Below, piece by piece: positions 38,913 through 48,831 of a stretch of DNA of 64,000 bases. Position 1 is the stretch's first letter. Every line of letters begins with the position of its first letter. The DNA is taken from NCBI RefSeq assembly GCF_024129355.1, contig NZ_JAMXXP010000004.1, positions 62,001 through 126,000 on the forward strand, in the 5' to 3' direction. Made by a program: the position numbers and the translations under genes. Source of the stretch: Acinetobacter lwoffii (GTDB taxonomy: Bacteria > Pseudomonadota > Gammaproteobacteria > Pseudomonadales > Moraxellaceae). Below the pieces are notes generated by a model. The model saw nothing but the letters and a program-made list of their open reading frames with translations. It searched no databases and was not told the origin of the DNA.

Positions 38913-41615
38913 TTAGTTCTCCTCTTTGTAGTCAGCAACAGCATGTACAGATGGGGTTTCTTGCGGTGCCCAAGCTACTGGACGATCTGTATCAAGCTCG
39001 AAAGTCGAAATCGCATCTTTTACCAGGCGCGCATCAACTTCACCTTCATCTGCCAGTTTTTTCAAAGTTGCCACCACAATATGGGCAGCATCAACACCAA
39101 AGTAACTACGCAAGTTGGCACGTGTATCTGAACGACCATAACCGTCAGTACCCAGCGCTACGAATGGACGACCATCTGGAAGATAAGCACGGATCTGTTC
39201 GCTATAAGCACGCATATGATCGGTTGCAGACACCACAATACCTTCAGTACCGCGGAGCTGTTTCGATACCCATGCTTCTTTCACGTCTTCAGCCAGCGGA
39301 TGCAAGCGGTTGTATTCTTCACATGCCATGCCGTCACGTGCCAGTTCATTGAAGCTGGTTACGCTGTAGACATTTGAATGAATTTGATATTCCTCACGAA
39401 GAATCTTCGCCGCCTTGATCACTTCACGCAGAATCACACCTGAACCCAGTAACTGAACGGTGGCTTTCTCGTCTTCTTCAAGCAAGTACATACCACGCTT
39501 GATGCCTTCTTCAACACCTTTTGGCATTTCCGGATGCTCGTAGTTTTCGTTCATCACGGTCAGGTAGTAGAACACACGTTCCTGATTGACATACATACGC
39601 TGTAAACCGTCATGCACGATCACTGCCAGCTCATAACCGAAACATGGGTCATAAGAGACACAGTTTGGAATGGTATTGGCCAGAATATGAGAGTGACCAT
39701 CCTGATGCTGCAAGCCTTCGCCGTTCAGTGTCGTACGACCCGCAGTTGCACCGAGCAAGAAACCTTGTGCCTGTGCATCACCGGCTGCCCAGGCAATATC
39801 ACCGATACGCTGGAAACCGAACATCGAGTAATACATGTACATCGGGATCATTGGCAGGTTATTGGTTGAATAACTGGTCGCCAACGCTGCCCATGCACTC
39901 ATTGCACCGGCTTCGTTAATCCCTTCTTGCAACATATGACCGTCTTTGGCTTCACGGTAATGCATCAGCTGTTCTTGGTCTTCAGGGGTATATTTCTGAC
40001 CATGTGCAGCATAAATACCCAGCTGACGGAACATGCCTTCCAGACCGAAAGTACGTGCTTCATCAGGCACGATCGGCACCACACGGTCTTTAATCGCTTT
40101 CTCTTTAAGCAGTGCAGAGATTAAACGTACCATGACCATGGTGGTAGATTGCTCTTTGCCATTTGAACCGGCCAGGACCGCATCAAAGACTGAAAGGCCA
40201 GGAATCGCCAGTTGCTCGCTTTCCTTACGACGTGCAGGCAGGTAGCCACCTAGCGCCTCACGACGCGCCTTCATATATTTCAATTCAGGGGAATTTTCGC
40301 TTGGACGGTAGAACGGTACTTCTTCAAGCTGTTCATCAGTGAAAGGAAGATTGAAACGGTCACGCACATATTTCAAGGAATTGATTTGCATCTTCTTGAT
40401 TTGGTGAGTTTTGTTGACTGCTTCGATTTCTTCCGACAAACCATAACCTTTCACTGTTTTTGCCAGAATCACGGTCGGCTGACCTTTGGCCGTACAAGCT
40501 TCGGCATAAGCAGCAAAGACTTTGTACGGGTCATGGCCACCGCGGTTCAGATTATCAATATCTTCGTCGCTTAAGTCTTTAACCAACTCAGCTGCTTCTG
40601 GATATTTGCCGAAGAACTTTTCACGCGCGTAAGCACCACCTTTTACCTGGTAACGCTGGAAATCGCCATCAACTGCCTCTTCCATCACTGCTTTCAGTGC
40701 ACCGGATTTATCTTTATCCAGTAGTGGATCCCAATGACGGCCCCACACAACTTTAATCACACGCCAGCCTGCGCCGCGGAATAATGACTCAAGTTCCTGA
40801 ATGATCTTGCCATTACCACGTACCGGACCATCCAGACGTTGCAAGTTACAGTTTACTACCCAAATCAGGTTGTCGAGCTTTTCGCGACCTGCCAGAGAAA
40901 TTGCACCCAGGCTTTCCGGCTCATCCATCTCGCCATCACCCAAATACGCCCAAACCTTACGATCTTCTTCTTTGATCAGGCCACGGTTCATCAGGTACTT
41001 TTGAATATGTGCCTGATAAATCGACATGATTGGGCCAAGACCCATCGATACGGTTGGGAACTGCCAGTAGTCCGGCATCAAATAAGGATGCGGATAAGAT
41101 GGCAAACCTTTACCACCCACTTCACGACGGAAATTATTCAGATGCTCTTCTGTCAAGCGGCCTTCTAAAAATGAACGCGCGTAAATACCCGGTGCACAGT
41201 GACCTTGATAATAGATCATGTCGCCGCCGAAGCTGTCGCTGTTGGCACGGAAGAAGTGGTTAAAGCCCACATCATAAAGGGTTGCGGAAGAAGCAAAACT
41301 CGCTAGGTGACCACCGAGATCGTCACCGGTTTTATTCGCGCGTAATACCATTGCCAAGGCATTCCAGCGGATCAGCGCGCGAATACGGCGCTCCATGTCC
41401 TGGTCGCCTGGCATTGCAGGCTGTTCTTCAACAGAAATCGTATTTAAGTAGGGAGTATTTAAACGCTGAATAGGAACATGCTTTGCAATTGCGCGTTGAT
41501 AAAGTTTTTCTAACAAAAATGCTGCACGCTCAGTGCCCATGTGCTGCAAAACAGAGTCAAATGCATCTTGCCATTCTTGGGTTTCTTGCGCGTCTGTATC
41601 GCCATAAAACGCCAT
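38913..41615 (-). CDS. aceE: Pyruvate dehydrogenase E1 component (homodimeric type)
   Basis: A 900-residue thiamine-diphosphate enzyme that decarboxylates pyruvate and acetylates the lipoyl groups of AceF. The TPP motif starts at GDGEMDEPES (about residue 230) and continues through NLQRLDGPVRGN. Length and sequence agree with the AceE family (E. coli 887 residues). ATG 41615 has AGGA about 11 nt upstream. First gene of aceE-aceF. The 5' region (41616-41840) shows no obvious operator. Confidence 0.97.
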   Translation of the reverse strand: MAFYGDTDAQETQEWQDAFDSVLQHMGTERAAFLLEKLYQRAIAKHVPIQRLNTPYLNTISVEEQPAMPGDQDMERRIRALIRWNALAMVLRANKTGDDLGGHLASFASSATLYDVGFNHFFRANSDSFGGDMIYYQGHCAPGIYARSFLEGRLTEEHLNNFRREVGGKGLPSYPHPYLMPDYWQFPTVSMGLGPIMSIYQAHIQKYLMNRGLIKEEDRKVWAYLGDGEMDEPESLGAISLAGREKLDNLIWVVNCNLQRLDGPVRGNGKIIQELESLFRGAGWRVIKVVWGRHWDPLLDKDKSGALKAVMEEAVDGDFQRYQVKGGAYAREKFFGKYPEAAELVKDLSDEDIDNLNRGGHDPYKVFAAYAEACTAKGQPTVILAKTVKGYGLSEEIEAVNKTHQIKKMQINSLKYVRDRFNLPFTDEQLEEVPFYRPSENSPELKYMKARREALGGYLPARRKESEQLAIPGLSVFDAVLAGSNGKEQSTTMVMVRLISALLKEKAIKDRVVPIVPDEARTFGLEGMFRQLGIYAAHGQKYTPEDQEQLMHYREAKDGHMLQEGINEAGAMSAWAALATSYSTNNLPMIPMYMYYSMFGFQRIGDIAWAAGDAQAQGFLLGATAGRTTLNGEGLQHQDGHSHILANTIPNCVSYDPCFGYELAVIVHDGLQRMYVNQERVFYYLTVMNENYEHPEMPKGVEEGIKRGMYLLEEDEKATVQLLGSGVILREVIKAAKILREEYQIHSNVYSVTSFNELARDGMACEEYNRLHPLAEDVKEAWVSKQLRGTEGIVVSATDHMRAYSEQIRAYLPDGRPFVALGTDGYGRSDTRANLRSYFGVDAAHIVVATLKKLADEGEVDARLVKDAISTFELDTDRPVAWAPQETPSVHAVADYKEEN

Positions 41616-41835
41616 AATCTACAGTTCCTAAAAGCCTAATCTAATGTCTTATATGTACCATATTTAAGACCTCTGCAGGTATGGCCTTAGCTGAATGCGA
41701 TTTAGCAGTACTATTTAGGAACTAAATGATGGGTGACGTATAATTACACTACATAACAAAAAATAGTCAATAAAGGCGATTTATTATACAATCATTATAA
41801 TAGTTGGTGATAATATGAGACTTAAAAGTGATAAA
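41616..41835. other. Upstream region of aceE-aceF
   Basis: AT-rich DNA with the aceE promoter region. I see no pdhR-like gene, hairpin or repeat here. Confidence 0.4.
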
Positions 41836-41870
41836 ACAAAAAGCCCTTCAAGTTGACTTGAAGAGCCTGC
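41836..41870 (-). terminator. Terminator of the M23 peptidase gene
   Basis: CTCTTCAAG and CTTGAAGGG arms around TCAA, followed by CTTTTTGTTTT on the minus strand. Confidence 0.7.
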
Positions 41871-41942
41871 AGTTTAAACGCTTTAAAATGCTTATTGGAG
41901 GTTTTTATGTATAGAGATGCTTCTTGTTATTCAGGTCTATAC

Positions 41943-42626
41943 TTAAGGTAACATGGCCAAATAAGTAGATGGGTTTTTACGTTGACCGTCTTTTACTACT
42001 TCATAATGTAAGTGTGGACCGGTACAGCGACCAGTACAGCCAACGTTGGCAATATGATCACCTGCTTGCACCTGCTCTCCCACACGTGCAATAAGACGTG
42101 AAGCATGGGCATAGCGCGTTAAATAGCCATTGCCATGATTGATTTCAACGTATTGACCATAACCTGTGCCCCAACCTGATTTGGTCACAATTCCTGGACC
42201 TGTTGCATAGATTGGTGTACCACTTGGCGCTGCAAGATCAAGGCCTGAATGATTTTCAGCACGGCCACTCATGGTACGGCCACCGTAATTTGAACTTACG
42301 CGAGAATTAGGTAAAGGATGAGAAATTAGCCAAGAATAAGCACTGTTTGCTGCCGCTTTATTGGATGAAGTATTGGCATACTTCTGAGCAAGCGTTCGAT
42401 TGTTCAGTTCAACTGGTTTCTCACGAAGTTGAACATTCAATTTAGTCTGTGCTGGAATATCGATATCATCTGGATGAGTATATGCACCCTGTGCCAGAGT
42501 ACGCGTCAATTGCTCGATACGATCTGTTGAACCATTTTCTTGATTTAGATTGACTAAATCTGCGAACGCAACCGAAGCCGCTGAAACTGATAAAGAAAAT
42601 GCCAACAAAATACGTCGCATATGCAT
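41943..42626 (-). CDS. M23-family (LytM-type) metallopeptidase
   Basis: A 227-residue exported peptidase or peptidase-like protein. The signal peptide is residues 1-23 (ending VAFA). The M23 domain has HSGLDLAAP (about residue 143, H-x3-D zinc ligands) and GPHLHYEVV (about 206, H-x-H). With the ligands intact it can be a peptidoglycan endopeptidase. ATG 42626 follows AGAGG by 6 nt. In Pseudomonas the same kind of gene stands beside dciA and lpxC, so the locus is conserved. Confidence 0.85.
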   Translation of the reverse strand: MHMRRILLAFSLSVSAASVAFADLVNLNQENGSTDRIEQLTRTLAQGAYTHPDDIDIPAQTKLNVQLREKPVELNNRTLAQKYANTSSNKAAANSAYSWLISHPLPNSRVSSNYGGRTMSGRAENHSGLDLAAPSGTPIYATGPGIVTKSGWGTGYGQYVEINHGNGYLTRYAHASRLIARVGEQVQAGDHIANVGCTGRCTGPHLHYEVVKDGQRKNPSTYLAMLP

Positions 42627-42733
42627 AAAAAACCTCTCTAAACTGCTTTAATCGAGTTCCTTGAAGATCTCTATCCTTGATATCCACTAAAAGAAGCGCA
42701 TAAGATTAAGACATAAATATGTAGGAATCATGT

Positions 42734-43174
42734 ATGTCGGAACCTGTCAACGTTTTTCAACAAACAAGAAAACAGATAAAAACAGGAAACTTTTCGTTTC
42801 TCTCATCACAAGTCGCTGCCTGGCAGAAACTTACGAAACTCGTACAACCGCTATTGCCCCAACCGGAACGCTGGCAAGTTGTCTGCTATCAAAATGGTGT
42901 GTTAACGATTACCGGTGAAAACCAGGCCATGATCAGTCAATTGGCCTATCTTCAAAAGCAATACATTTCACAACTCTCTCAAATAAATGAATTAACAGAT
43001 CTCACTAAACTTCAAGTTTGCTTGCGGAATCCTTCGCAAACATCACCTGTTTCAGCAACACCTGAAAGAGCCTTAAATGCAGAAACACAGGAATTACTTC
43101 GTAGTGCTGCTGACTTTATAAGCGACCCTAAGCTTAGCCAAGCTTTACTACGTTTGGCAAGCAATAAAAAGTAA
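42734..43174 (+). CDS. dciA: DUF721/DciA-family replicative helicase operator
   Basis: A 146-residue basic protein with the DUF721 domain in the first 100 residues: WQKLTKLVQPLLPQPE, then WQVVCYQNGVLTITGENQAMISQL. DciA proteins load or assist DnaB in bacteria without DnaC, which includes Acinetobacter. Its place between lpxC and an M23 peptidase gene, as in Pseudomonas, supports the call. The C-terminal 50 residues are variable with a short helical tail. It is divergent from the M23 gene and convergent with lpxC. Confidence 0.8.
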   Translation: MSEPVNVFQQTRKQIKTGNFSFLSSQVAAWQKLTKLVQPLLPQPERWQVVCYQNGVLTITGENQAMISQLAYLQKQYISQLSQINELTDLTKLQVCLRNPSQTSPVSATPERALNAETQELLRSAADFISDPKLSQALLRLASNKK

Positions 43175-43212
43175 CATAGCAATCAAATGTAATAAATTAA
43201 AAAGCAAACATT

Positions 43213-43228
43213 ATGTGATGTGTATCAC
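43213..43228. promoter_or_regulatory. Perfect CRP/Vfr-type palindrome
   Basis: TGTGAT-GTGT-ATCACA fits TGTGA-N6-TCACA at every defined base. It lies between the convergent dciA and lpxC 3' ends, where no promoter is expected. It could be chance, a hairpin, or a site for an unannotated transcript. Confidence 0.4.
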
Positions 43229-43273
43229 AGTATTAAAGCAATAACAAAAACATAAAGACACAAACACAATGAC

Positions 43274-44176
43274 TTATGTCACATTCACATACATGATTGG
43301 ACAATTGGCTTCGTCATCAAATGTTACAATTTCATAGCAGCTTGGATCACTTCTCACATTGCGTAAAAGTTGATTATTCAAGGCATGTCCAGATTTATAA
43401 CCATCAAATTTGGCAATAATCTGATGCCCGAGCAGGTATAAATCACCCACGGCATCCAGAATTTTATGACGTACAAATTCGTCCGAGAAACGTAAACCTT
43501 CTTCATTAACGACCCCGGTTTCATCTACACCAATGGCATTTTCCAGGCTGGCACCCAGCGCCAGATTATTGGCTTTGAGATAATCCAGATCTTTCATAAA
43601 CCCAAAGGTACGCGCTTCACTGACTTCATAAACGAAGGTTTCAGTAGAAAAATCGATACTGGCGGACTGATGTTCTTTTTTAAAGGCAGGATGATCAAAA
43701 TCGATGGTGAAATTCAGCTGAAAGCCCTCATGTGGGCTAAAAATGGCACGTTTGTCATCAATGAGTGCTTCAACCGGTTTAATAATCTTGACGAATTTTT
43801 TAGCGGCATCCAGCTCTTGCAAACCGCCCTGCATGAGCAGGTAAATAAACGGACCTGCACTGCCATCCATAATCGGGACTTCAGAGGCCGACACTTCAAT
43901 AATCAGGTTATCAATGCCTAGACCAGCAATCGCACTCATGACATGTTCAATGGTGCCTACTTTGGCATTTTCCTGAACCAGGTTCGAGCACATGAAGGCT
44001 TCTTGAATCAGCATGGCATCGGCAGGAATGTCGACTGGCGGATTCAGGTCAATACGACGAAACACAATTCCCCCATCGGCATGGTGCGGCACAAAGTTAA
44101 TCATGACTTTTTGCCCACTGTGAAGACCGATTCCGCTCGCTTTCACGACACGTTTCAGGGTACGTTGTTTCAACAT
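43274..44176 (-). CDS. lpxC: UDP-3-O-acyl-N-acetylglucosamine deacetylase
   Basis: A 300-residue zinc enzyme for the committed step of lipid A synthesis. The zinc ligands are in [18 protein letters not shown] (His near 79) and in [19 protein letters not shown] (H-x3-D near 237, with the downstream catalytic His). Length and start ([21 protein letters not shown]) match the family. It follows ftsZ after a terminator, so it probably has its own promoter in the 126-bp gap. Confidence 0.97.
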   Translation of the reverse strand: MLKQRTLKRVVKASGIGLHSGQKVMINFVPHHADGGIVFRRIDLNPPVDIPADAMLIQEAFMCSNLVQENAKVGTIEHVMSAIAGLGIDNLIIEVSASEVPIMDGSAGPFIYLLMQGGLQELDAAKKFVKIIKPVEALIDDKRAIFSPHEGFQLNFTIDFDHPAFKKEHQSASIDFSTETFVYEVSEARTFGFMKDLDYLKANNLALGASLENAIGVDETGVVNEEGLRFSDEFVRHKILDAVGDLYLLGHQIIAKFDGYKSGHALNNQLLRNVRSDPSCYEIVTFDDEANCPIMYVNVT

Positions 44177-44240
44177 GCTTTTATCATCTGTTCATCTATA
44201 AAACCGCTATACGTTAGCATATTTGGCTATTGATAAAAAA

Positions 44241-44270
44241 CAAAAAGGTGGCTTAAAAGCCACCTTTCCT
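44241..44270 (-). terminator. Terminator between ftsZ and lpxC
   Basis: AGGTGGC-TTTTAA-GCCACCT hairpin followed by TTTTTG on the minus strand. Confidence 0.85.
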
Positions 44271-44302
44271 GTCTAATCTAGCTAAACACATGATGTTACA
44301 TG

Positions 44303-45496
44303 TTATTTACGCTGTTGATTCTTAAGATAATCCTGAATGCTCATTGGCGTTGGGCACGGGCTAGAAACTGAAGCCGCCGCTGGATTCGCTGCTGCACCTG
44401 TTTCATGCTGCTGACGCTGAATTGCCGGTACATCATCATCTTCCACCACAGCCTGTGCAGCTGCTGCTGGACGAGTTGCCTGTACATTAGTACGTTTGGT
44501 CGGTTCAACTGAATCCGCTGCATGACGGGTGAGACCTGTTGCAATCACAGTCACGCTGATTTCATCACGCGCATCCGGATCAAAAACGGTACCGTAGAAC
44601 ACTTGACCCTCATCTAAATCGACAATCTGGTTCACGACATCAGTAATTTCTTCAATTTCACCGAAAGTCACGTCATCGCCACCAGTCACGTTGATCAGAA
44701 TGCCTTTGGCATTCATGATAGTCACGTTGTCGAGTAATGGACTACGGATTGCCTGCTCAGCAGCCTGACGTGCACGGTTCTCACCACGACCCAGACCGAC
44801 ACCCATCATGGCATAACCACGAGTGCTCATGGCTGTTTTTAAGTCAGCAAAGTCAAGGTTGATATGGCCAGGACGGACTACCAAATCAAAAATACTGCGT
44901 ACTGCATTCAACAATACATCATCCGCTTTTTTATAGGCATCTTTCATTGAAATATCACGGAAGACTTTCAATAGACGCTGGTTTGGAATGATGATTAATG
45001 AGTCTACATGCTGCTCTAGCGCTTCAATCCCTTTTTCAGCAGACTGTAGACGGCGTTTGCCTTCAAAGTTAAATGGCGTGGTCACGACACCAACGGTCAG
45101 AATACCCATTTCTTTCGCAATTTCAGCAACCACTGGCGCTGCACCGGTACCGGTACCACCGCCCATACCCGCAGTTACAAAGACCATATCGGTCCCTTCA
45201 AGCTGTTGGCGAATCAGTTCACGGCTTTCTTCTGCTGCGGTCTGGCCGACTTGCGGATTTGCACCTGCACCCAGACCACGGGTACTTTGCTCGCCCAGCT
45301 GAATTTTAAATTCGGCTTCCATACGATCCAATGCCTGTTTGTCCGTATTGGCACAAACAAATTTTACGCCCTGGATATCGGACTGCAACATATGTTGTAC
45401 CGCATTACCACCCGCACCACCTACACCAAATACAGTGAAACGGGCTTGACCATTGCTATCGCTATGATCGTCTTCGAAAAATTCAAATGAGGCCAT
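44303..45496 (-). CDS. ftsZ: Cell division protein FtsZ
   Basis: A 397-residue tubulin-like GTPase that forms the division ring. The GTP-binding signature is GGGTGTGAAP (about residue 112), with VGGAGGNAVQHM near 25 and the T7 catalytic loop NLDFADLKTAM near 212. A disordered Ala/Pro/Gln linker precedes the C-terminal tail IQDYLKNQQRK, the site for FtsA and ZipA. It lies 159 bp after ftsA, long enough for an extra promoter, and is closed by a terminator. Confidence 0.98.
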   Translation of the reverse strand: MASFEFFEDDHSDSNGQARFTVFGVGGAGGNAVQHMLQSDIQGVKFVCANTDKQALDRMEAEFKIQLGEQSTRGLGAGANPQVGQTAAEESRELIRQQLEGTDMVFVTAGMGGGTGTGAAPVVAEIAKEMGILTVGVVTTPFNFEGKRRLQSAEKGIEALEQHVDSLIIIPNQRLLKVFRDISMKDAYKKADDVLLNAVRSIFDLVVRPGHINLDFADLKTAMSTRGYAMMGVGLGRGENRARQAAEQAIRSPLLDNVTIMNAKGILINVTGGDDVTFGEIEEITDVVNQIVDLDEGQVFYGTVFDPDARDEISVTVIATGLTRHAADSVEPTKRTNVQATRPAAAAQAVVEDDDVPAIQRQQHETGAAANPAAASVSSPCPTPMSIQDYLKNQQRK

Positions 45497-45655
45497 GACC
45501 TATAATATTCCTAATTCATAATTGGCAGTCACTAAGCCCGTATACTGCCTTAATCTTAATAAAATTGTTTTTAAGAATGCTGCTCATGCGTTCACTTGTC
45601 AAGTACAAGCCCGATTAACTACATCTTCCCAACAATATTCACAATAAAAATCGAC

Positions 45656-46918
45656 TTAAAAGATTGATTTCAGGGTGTCATTAAAGCCAAACAAGGCTCT
45701 TTTGACCCGCTTAGCCAATGACAACCGCTCTACATCATCCTGTTCCACAATCGTGTCCTGGGTATCACTCTGACTAAACATCAGCAAGCCAGCCACCGTA
45801 CTATATTGCGAGCGACGTAAAGCAGCCTGATGTTGTTCGTCTGCATACACCTGAGTCGGCGGATTACCTAAATGCGCCGAGACCCCCATGGTACGGCGAA
45901 CAAAACTCACCATCCCTTCGATATGACTGGCATCACCGGTCAATACCACACCATGATACAAGCCCTGGATGGCACCATTTTTCACCAGCTCATCACGTAC
46001 CAGACCCAGAATTTCTTCATAACGAGCCATAATAATTTCAGTCAGTTCAATCCGGCTGATGGTTTGTGGCCCATCAATCCCCTGGAACTGAATCATATGG
46101 TCAGGCTTGACCACTTTCAGGTCGACACAGCCATACAATAATTTCAGACGTTCAGCTTCTTCGGTCGTGGTTTGCAATACTGCTGCAATATCACGGGTCA
46201 CATGTTCACCGCCACGTTGGAAGGTATGGGTTAAGGCCAAACGACCATCCACATACACTGCAACATTGGTCGTGCCGGCACCGATATCTACTAAGCATAC
46301 GCCATATTCTTTTTCGTCTTTCAGCAGGCTGGCTTCAGCAGTAGCCAAGCTCGACACCACCATTTTTTCTACACCAATATTGGCACCTTTCAGGGCGCGA
46401 TCAATATTCTGCATGGTACTGATCGGCAGCATCATCAAATGATAGTGTCCGGTCATGCTATGTGCCGACATCCGAATCGGGTTTAACACCCATTCCGGTG
46501 AGTCGTCCAGCTCAAAACCCAGAGGCACAGCACTGACCAGATAATGATCTGAAGTCAAATGACTAGCTTTAGCCAATTCCAGTGCACGCACCACTTCACT
46601 GGTGGTAATCGCATGCTCGCTATTGTCGATCGAGGTGCGACCTGAAGCATAAAAGCTTTTTAATTCGGCACTTGGAATAGAGACCCAGGCAGAATGTACA
46701 CGACATTCCGCCATATCTTCTGCTTCTTGAACGGCATTTTTAATTGCAGTAATAACTTTATCGAGACTGACAATTTTCCCTTTACTCATGCCTCGGTTAC
46801 GAGCGGTGGCCATACCAATCACTTGGATATTGTCTGGCGCGTGTACCTTGCCAATCAAAACTGAAACTTTGTGTGTCCCAATGTCAATCGCCACAACCGA
46901 GGGAACAGCTTCACTCAT
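45656..46918 (-). CDS. ftsA: Cell division protein FtsA
   Basis: A 420-residue actin-like ATPase that tethers FtsZ filaments to the membrane. Motifs: AIDIGTHKVSVLIGK at the N-terminus (phosphate 1), LVDIGAGTTNVAVY (phosphate 2, near 214), GVVLTGDASHIEGM near 328 (adenosine). The C-terminus ends in the amphipathic membrane-targeting segment SLAKRVKRALFGFNDTLKS. It starts 69 nt after the ftsQ stop codon within the division cluster. Confidence 0.97.
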   Translation of the reverse strand: MSEAVPSVVAIDIGTHKVSVLIGKVHAPDNIQVIGMATARNRGMSKGKIVSLDKVITAIKNAVQEAEDMAECRVHSAWVSIPSAELKSFYASGRTSIDNSEHAITTSEVVRALELAKASHLTSDHYLVSAVPLGFELDDSPEWVLNPIRMSAHSMTGHYHLMMLPISTMQNIDRALKGANIGVEKMVVSSLATAEASLLKDEKEYGVCLVDIGAGTTNVAVYVDGRLALTHTFQRGGEHVTRDIAAVLQTTTEEAERLKLLYGCVDLKVVKPDHMIQFQGIDGPQTISRIELTEIIMARYEEILGLVRDELVKNGAIQGLYHGVVLTGDASHIEGMVSFVRRTMGVSAHLGNPPTQVYADEQHQAALRRSQYSTVAGLLMFSQSDTQDTIVEQDDVERLSLAKRVKRALFGFNDTLKSIF

Positions 46919-46987
46919 TATTCACTACTACCATTACATGTTTGTTAGATTTATGGCTTGAATGCCTCTATTTTTTAAAGCCGATCA

Positions 46988-47842
46988 TTATGGCTTTACT
47001 GTTACATTATTCTCAACGCCCGTGTCATCAATGGTTACAATAAAATGCCCATTTACAATTTTAGGCGGAATTGAATTTTTCCACTGTATCGACAATCCAT
47101 TGCGATAACGCAGGTCGATGGCCGAAATTTTAGACCAGACCGGCTTTAAGTCGCTTTGAGATAGATAGCTCAAGCGCTGTAACTTGCTCATGGTCTGATC
47201 TTTATCAACAATTATTCTTAAACCCGAATCAAACTGCATAAACCAGGTCATTCGCTCGGTGAGATAGAGTTCTTTTAGACGAATGCCGTGTGGCAAAAAT
47301 AACTGATTAATTTCATTATAACGACGCATCATGGTTTCTGCATGGCTCGCCGGCCCATGTAGCAACGGTAATGCCTCATAATTCTTGGGTGTGACTTCAG
47401 TGAAAATGACACCACTGTCACTCAATAAACGTCCTGTACCCCAACGTGCAATCGCATGATGCGGCATGATCCGTACCCGAATGCCATTTGGCCAGGCTCG
47501 GGAAACCACCACCCGATCCACCCAGGACAGCTCCAGGGTACGATCGCGGATCGCTTCCAGATCCGAAGTAAAATAGTTTTCGGTCACAACCGGTGACACA
47601 TATTGCATGACCTGACGCTGTTCAGCAGCCGAGCGGGTACCTAACACGCCCAGCTCTGCCACTTCAGTATTGGTCATGACTTTATATAAGCCCAATATTC
47701 CAAAGGCCAGCACCAGCACTGCAATACACAACAATAACCAGCCACCAAAATTGGACAGCTTTTCTTTGCGTGTCGGCGGCTTGTCGTGAATTGAGGTAAT
47801 CGCAGCACGTTTACGGCGCATGGAAACAGGAAGTTGAGCCAT
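46988..47842 (-). CDS. ftsQ: Cell division protein FtsQ
   Basis: A 284-residue bitopic inner-membrane protein of the divisome. Basic cytoplasmic N-terminus (MRRKRAAITSIHDKPPTRK), one transmembrane segment near 36-57, a POTRA domain (about 75-145) with WVDRVVVSRAWPNGIRVRI, and the FtsQ beta domain after it. ATG 47842 lies 2 nt after the ddl stop codon; the ORF is open further upstream but those codons lie inside ddl. Coupling to ddl is likely because the ribosome site is poor. Confidence 0.92.
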   Translation of the reverse strand: MAQLPVSMRRKRAAITSIHDKPPTRKEKLSNFGGWLLLCIAVLVLAFGILGLYKVMTNTEVAELGVLGTRSAAEQRQVMQYVSPVVTENYFTSDLEAIRDRTLELSWVDRVVVSRAWPNGIRVRIMPHHAIARWGTGRLLSDSGVIFTEVTPKNYEALPLLHGPASHAETMMRRYNEINQLFLPHGIRLKELYLTERMTWFMQFDSGLRIIVDKDQTMSKLQRLSYLSQSDLKPVWSKISAIDLRYRNGLSIQWKNSIPPKIVNGHFIVTIDDTGVENNVTVKP

Positions 47843-47844
47843 AT

Positions 47845-48774
47845 TTAGTGTGCCGACCCGGTCAGGGTCTGTTCCAGAATCGCAACACACAGGTCATCAA
47901 AACTATAACCGACTGCAGCTGCCGCTTTTGGCACCAAAGAATGACTGGTCATGCCCGGTACGGTATTCACTTCCAGCAGCCAGAAGTTGCCCTGTTCATC
48001 CTGCATGGCATCAATCCGGCCCCAACCGCTGGCACCGACTGCCTGAAATGCACGCAGACTCAGGGCTTTTAACTGTTGCTCTTCAGCTTCGGTCAAACCA
48101 CATGGAATGCCATATTGCACATCATTACGGTTATATTTGGCTTCATAATCATAGAAAGCAACATCTTGAGGTGGTTCAAGACGAATCACAGGCAGCGCCT
48201 GACCATTTAAAACCACAATGGTGAATTCACGGCCGGTAATCCATTGTTCTGCCATCACCACGGCATCATGTTCAGTTGCCTTGGCAATTGCTTCTGCAAA
48301 GTCTTCAATTTTTTCAACCTTGCTCATGCCGATACTGGAACCTTCATGTACCGGTTTGATAATCAAAGGCAGGCCTAAAGAATTGACGATATCAGCCGCA
48401 TCGGAATCTTTGGTAACAATACGATAAGGCGCTGTCGGCAATTCCGAACCCTGCCAGACCTGCTTGGTCTTGACCTTGTCCATGCCGATTGCAGAGCCTT
48501 GTACCCCCGTACCGGTATAGGGCACATTTAGCCATTCCAGTACACCCTGAATCTGACCGTCTTCACCACCACGACCATGCAATACAATGAAAGCACGGTC
48601 ATAATTTACCAGTTCTGTGACACTACGTTGCTGCGGGTCAAAAGCTTCCGCATTGACCCCTGAACGCACTAATGCCTCAAGTACCGCCGTACCACTGTCT
48701 AGAGAAACCTCACGCTCTGCAGATTTACCACCAAGCAACACGGCAACTTTTCCGAATTTTGAAGCATTTGACAC
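47845..48774 (-). CDS. ddl: D-alanine--D-alanine ligase
   Basis: A 309-residue ATP-grasp ligase that makes D-Ala-D-Ala for peptidoglycan. The N-terminal signature is VAVLLGGKSAEREVSLDSG, and the GRGGEDGQIQGVLEWLNVPYTG block binds D-Ala. The C-terminal magnesium-binding stretch is FWLLEVNTVPGMTSHSLVPK. It is of the DdlB type by place in the division cluster. 57 nt separate it from murC, and the ftsQ start follows 2 nt after its stop codon. Confidence 0.96.
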   Translation of the reverse strand: MSNASKFGKVAVLLGGKSAEREVSLDSGTAVLEALVRSGVNAEAFDPQQRSVTELVNYDRAFIVLHGRGGEDGQIQGVLEWLNVPYTGTGVQGSAIGMDKVKTKQVWQGSELPTAPYRIVTKDSDAADIVNSLGLPLIIKPVHEGSSIGMSKVEKIEDFAEAIAKATEHDAVVMAEQWITGREFTIVVLNGQALPVIRLEPPQDVAFYDYEAKYNRNDVQYGIPCGLTEAEEQQLKALSLRAFQAVGASGWGRIDAMQDEQGNFWLLEVNTVPGMTSHSLVPKAAAAVGYSFDDLCVAILEQTLTGSAH

Positions 48775-48831
48775 GTTTATATCCTTAAACTTTTTTCAAT
48801 CTGGTCAATTCAATTCAGTCATGCAAGATGA

